A DNA stretch of 8,248 nt from Acidobacteriota bacterium. Its GTDB lineage: Bacteria; Acidobacteriota; UBA6911. A model generated the notes under the pieces. The model was not told where the DNA came from and ran no database searches. It saw only the letters and a program-made list of their open reading frames with translations. Both the position numbers and the translations under genes were made by a program. The number at the start of each line of letters is the position of its first letter. The stretch's first letter is position 1. The stretch is from NCBI GenBank assembly GCA_023265215.1, contig JAHFUH010000218.1, forward strand, positions 1 through 8,248. The letters are read 5' to 3'. Of the stretch, positions 5,506 to 8,248 are shown in pieces.

Positions 5506-6738
5506 TTGCCTGAATTCTTTCATGTAATTACCGCCGATAGTCTGGTTCAGCTGCTGGCCCGCTTTGCCCGGCTCCCGTCTGAATTCAAGCCAATTGACCA
5601 TGCACTCGATCGAGTCCTCTATGAGAGCGTCCTTGCAACCGAGCAACTGCCCGAATGGCCGCGATCGACGGTGGATGGCTTCGCTGTGCGGGCGGAGGAC
5701 ACGTTCGGCGCTTCCGATTCAATCCCGGCGCTTCTGGACTGTGCGGACTCTGTCCGGATGGGAACCATGCCGGACTTTTCGATAAAAGCCGGGCAAGCCG
5801 CGCCGATCCCTACCGGCGGCTTTTTGCCTCAGGGCGCCGATGCCGTCGTCATGGTGGAATACACCAATACCGCAGGAATCGACAGCATTGAAGTGATGCG
5901 TCCTGTGACAGCCAAAACAAATGTCCTGGATCGCGGGGAGGATGCAAAACCGGGCGAGGTCTTGCTAATCCCGGGAAAGCGCTTGCGGTCGCAGGAGATC
6001 GGTTTTCTTGCAGCTTTGGGAATAGCCGAAGTCATTGTTTACCGGCAGCCACGGGTGGCGGTAATTTCAACAGGCGATGAAATTGTCCCGCTGGAAAACA
6101 AACCCCGGATGGGTCAGGTGCGGGATGCAAACGGACATTCTCTTTGCGCGCTGGTCCGGAATTCCGGCGCTGAGCCTGTCTCCTTCGATATCGTTCCAGA
6201 TAATGCGGCAATGCTTTATGAAGTGCTGGAAAAAGCGCTTGAGCAGACGGACGTGGTGACTATTTCCGGCGGTAGTTCTGTCGGGGCAAGGGATCTCATG
6301 GTGGAAGTCGTATCCCGGCTGCCGGGCGTCGAGGTACTGGCTCACGGCGTAGCCATCCGGCCGGGAAAACCGACGCTTCTGGCAAATCAGGCGGGGAAGG
6401 CGATTTTCGGTTTACCGGGACATCCTGTGTCCGCCTTGGTAGTCGCCCAGGCATTTCTCGCGCCCTTCCTTCGATATCTCCAGGGAGACAAGTTGGAAAA
6501 AGGCCCGCGGGGATATCGGAGCAAGGCATTGTTGGCCACATCTATGCATTCCACCATCGGATTGGAGGAATTTGTGCGCGTGCGGCTCGAAAGGCGTGCA
6601 GAAATGGATTGGGCACATCCCGTATTTGGAAAATCCGGAATGCTTTCTACCATGGTCAAAGCAGACGGAGTAGTTATAATTCCAATGAATGTCGAAGGAT
6701 TTTCAAAGGGAGAAGTTGTTGAGGTTATCGAGATATAA
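5506..6738 (+). CDS. moeA: Molybdopterin molybdenumtransferase MoeA (metal insertion into molybdopterin)
   Basis: A 410-residue cytosolic enzyme that inserts the metal oxyanion into adenylylated molybdopterin in the last common step of Mo/W cofactor synthesis. All MoeA blocks are present: PRSTVDGFAVRAEDT (52-66, catalytic-loop Asp), IPTGGFLPQGADAVVMVE (101-118), DRGEDAKPGE (142-151), AVISTGDEIV (185-194), GQVRDANGHSL (203-213), TISGGSSVGARD (252-263), GVAIRPGKPTLL (281-292) and FGLPGHPVSALV (301-312). The C-terminal beta domain is complete to residue 410, matching the usual length of about 400-410. The start is TTG at 5506, chosen on its ribosome-binding site; TTG at 5488 would add six residues. 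Placement behind tupABC suggests it serves tungsten and/or molybdenum enzymes, though none is in the window. Confidence 0.95.
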   Translation: MPEFFHVITADSLVQLLARFARLPSEFKPIDHALDRVLYESVLATEQLPEWPRSTVDGFAVRAEDTFGASDSIPALLDCADSVRMGTMPDFSIKAGQAAPIPTGGFLPQGADAVVMVEYTNTAGIDSIEVMRPVTAKTNVLDRGEDAKPGEVLLIPGKRLRSQEIGFLAALGIAEVIVYRQPRVAVISTGDEIVPLENKPRMGQVRDANGHSLCALVRNSGAEPVSFDIVPDNAAMLYEVLEKALEQTDVVTISGGSSVGARDLMVEVVSRLPGVEVLAHGVAIRPGKPTLLANQAGKAIFGLPGHPVSALVVAQAFLAPFLRYLQGDKLEKGPRGYRSKALLATSMHSTIGLEEFVRVRLERRAEMDWAHPVFGKSGMLSTMVKADGVVIIPMNVEGFSKGEVVEVIEI

Positions 6739-6767
6739 ATCTTAAGAAGCAGCCTAAACTGGGCCCC

Positions 6768-6825
6768 ATCGGGGTCGGAGTCGGGGTCGGTATCGAAGTC
6801 GGATTTAGGACCGACTCCCGTCCCC
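6768..6825. repeat. Tandem hexamer array and hairpin between the two moeA genes
   Basis: Six consecutive hexamers of form (A/G)TCGNN run from 6768 to 6803. Part of the array (6771-6784) pairs with 6811-6825 in a 13-bp stem with one mismatch and one bulge, loop 26 bases. An alternative stem, AGTCGG (6797-6802) with CCGACT (6811-6816), uses the same right arm, so the two folds exclude each other. The structure ends two bases before the GAGAG ribosome-binding site of the next gene. It could be an attenuator or a dispersed repeat unit. Confidence 0.6.
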
Positions 6826-6836
6826 CGAGAGCTTTA

Positions 6837-8248
6837 ATGCCAAAAAAAGCGACCTATCGAAACTTAAAACCGCTCCCTGAAGCACAGGAGATATTCTTTT
6901 CCCGCTTCAAGAATTCCCTGATGAATGCAGAGGTTTTGCCGGTAAGACAAGCCTTGGGCCGCATTCTTGTCGGCCCGGTAAAAGCCGCAAGATCCGTGCC
7001 TGCCTACAATGCCGCTGCTGTGGATGGCATGGCGGTGCAAGCTTCAGCCACATTTTCGGCGCTCCCTGAAAGTCCTGCAGTCCTGGTAGTTGGATCCGAT
7101 GCAACTCAGGTCAATACCGGAGATCCGCTGCCCGGGGGAACTGATGCGGTGGTTATGATAGAGAAGGTTGAGATTTCTGCTGATCGATGCGAGATCCGGG
7201 ATTCGGTGTATCCCTGGCAGAATGTCCGCAAGACCGGAGAAGATATTATCAAGGGGGAGATACTGCTTCCTGCCTACCATCGAATCCGCTCGTATGATCA
7301 AGGCGCATTGCTGGCAGCCGGCATTCTCGATGTTCGGGTTTTTCGAAAACCAAGAGCTCTCATCATACCGACCGGGGATGAAATCGTCCGCCCCGAAGAC
7401 GTTCAGGATCCGATTCGATCCGGGATCATTCTTGAAGTGAACGGCCAGGTTCTGGCTTCCATGATTTCCGAATGCGGAGCTGAAAGTACGCTGATGCAGG
7501 CCGTTCCCGACGATCTTGAAAAAATAAAAGAGGCGGTCAGTTCAGGCATCGATAATGGATATGATCTGATTCTGACGATCGCGGGTTCATCGGCCGGATC
7601 TGAAGATTTTACGCCGACAATGCTGGCAGAACTGGGCGAACTTCTTGTTCACGGCGTCACAGTCATGCCGGGCAAACCCACATTGCTGGCAGCAGTGCGG
7701 AACCGTCCTGTCATCGGCATTCCGGGTTACCCGGTGTCGGCCGTGGTTTCCTTTCGAGAATTCGTAAAGCCTCTGTTGTACCGGATGCAGGGTTTGCAGC
7801 CTCCGGATCCGGATAAAACCGAGGCTTTCATGGGCCGCAAACTCCCCTCCAAGCCGGGGCTGGAAGAGCATGTCCGGGTCATTTTGGGAAAATTTGATGA
7901 ACGAGTTGTTGCCATTCCGCTGGCGGGCGGCGCCGGCATGATGACCTCCCTTGTGCGAGCCGATGGGATTCTCAGAATTCCGCCGGAAATCAGCGGGTAC
8001 TCTGAGGGAGAAAAAACAACGGTAGAGCTCCTCACTCCAAAAGAAGCTCTGGTTAATCGCCTGCTTGCCATTGGTTCTCACGACCTCACTATTGACATGC
8101 TGGCCAGCGCCATCAAAGAGCGCTCGGAGGGCAGGATAACAATTTCCTCAAGCAATATTGGAAGCATGGGCGGACTGCTTGCAATTGATAAAGGGATTGC
8201 TCATTTTGCGGGCTCGCATCTTCTGGACATAGATACGGGAGATTACAA
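6837..8248 (+). CDS. moeA: MoeA-type molybdopterin molybdenumtransferase fused to C-terminal substrate-binding-like domain (partial, 3' end outside window)
   Basis: 470 residues are visible from the ATG at 6837 (GAGAG 5 bases upstream), open at the edge. Residues about 11-400 are a second MoeA: AYNAAAVDGMAV (56-67), VNTGDPLPGGTDAVVMIE (92-109), KTGEDIIKGE (132-141), PTGDEIV (178-184), TIAGSSAGSEDF (247-258), GVTVMPGKPTLLA (273-285) and IGIPGYPVSAVV (293-304). From about 405 a PBP_like domain begins: GSHDL (413-417), SSNIGSMGGLLA (438-449) and SHLLDIDTGDY (460-470), the same landmarks as in the regulator at 2131. This MoeA-plus-binding-domain architecture is known in archaea and anaerobic bacteria. 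Its MoeA core differs from the neighbour at several conserved spots (AGSSAG for SGGxSVG, LEVN for RDAN), suggesting a specialised role, perhaps metal selection. About 180 further residues are expected beyond the edge by comparison with the regulator. Confidence 0.92.
   Translation, partial: MPKKATYRNLKPLPEAQEIFFSRFKNSLMNAEVLPVRQALGRILVGPVKAARSVPAYNAAAVDGMAVQASATFSALPESPAVLVVGSDATQVNTGDPLPGGTDAVVMIEKVEISADRCEIRDSVYPWQNVRKTGEDIIKGEILLPAYHRIRSYDQGALLAAGILDVRVFRKPRALIIPTGDEIVRPEDVQDPIRSGIILEVNGQVLASMISECGAESTLMQAVPDDLEKIKEAVSSGIDNGYDLILTIAGSSAGSEDFTPTMLAELGELLVHGVTVMPGKPTLLAAVRNRPVIGIPGYPVSAVVSFREFVKPLLYRMQGLQPPDPDKTEAFMGRKLPSKPGLEEHVRVILGKFDERVVAIPLAGGAGMMTSLVRADGILRIPPEISGYSEGEKTTVELLTPKEALVNRLLAIGSHDLTIDMLASAIKERSEGRITISSSNIGSMGGLLAIDKGIAHFAGSHLLDIDTGDY

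Noticed and set aside
6768..6803. CRISPR-like array from the hexamer repeats
   Set aside because: Units are six bases, contiguous, with no spacers and no cas genes.
7587..8081. Minus-strand open frame (164 codons) opposite the second moeA
   Set aside because: It lies fully opposite conserved MoeA blocks and its composition is that of an antisense translation.

Overview
The window (8248 bases, GC content roughly half by eye) comes from a bacterial chromosome. Secreted-protein signals, an outer-membrane-style LolA-like protein, frequent TTG starts and dispersed intergenic repeats suggest a Gram-negative, probably environmental lineage. Acidobacteriota, or a deltaproteobacterial-type group, is my best guess, but nothing here fixes the phylum.

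Left part (1-1252, minus strand): two genes joined by an ATGA overlap. The first is a signal-peptide protein resembling LolA-like or outer-membrane lipoprotein-sorting proteins. The second is an arylformamidase/cyclase-family hydrolase (KynB type), cut by the left window edge. A spacer of about 190 bases separates this pair from a plus-strand gene (1446-1967) for a double-ACT protein of the GcvR type.

Main part (2131 to the right edge, plus strand): a coherent tungstate (or molybdate) uptake and cofactor-insertion locus. The order is a one-component regulator (excisionase-type HTH plus cytosolic substrate-binding-like domain), tupA (periplasmic binding protein), tupB (permease), tupC (ATPase), moeA, and a second MoeA fused to a C-terminal substrate-binding-like domain that runs off the right edge. 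tupA, tupB and tupC are tightly packed (4-base gap, then 4-base overlap). A sigma70-like promoter precedes the regulator.

How it fits together: TupABC would import the oxyanion, and the two MoeA proteins would insert the metal into molybdopterin, giving a W- or Mo-cofactor. The regulator's C-terminal domain and the tail of the second MoeA are visibly the same domain family, so the locus appears to use one cytosolic ligand-binding fold both for gene control and on an insertion enzyme. The three looser gaps of the locus (regulator-tupA, tupC-moeA, moeA-moeA2) each hold a repeat-like or palindromic element: a perfect 21-bp stem, TTCGTCAT-type direct repeats, and a hexamer array with a hairpin. 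These may act as transcript punctuation or be dispersed genomic repeats.
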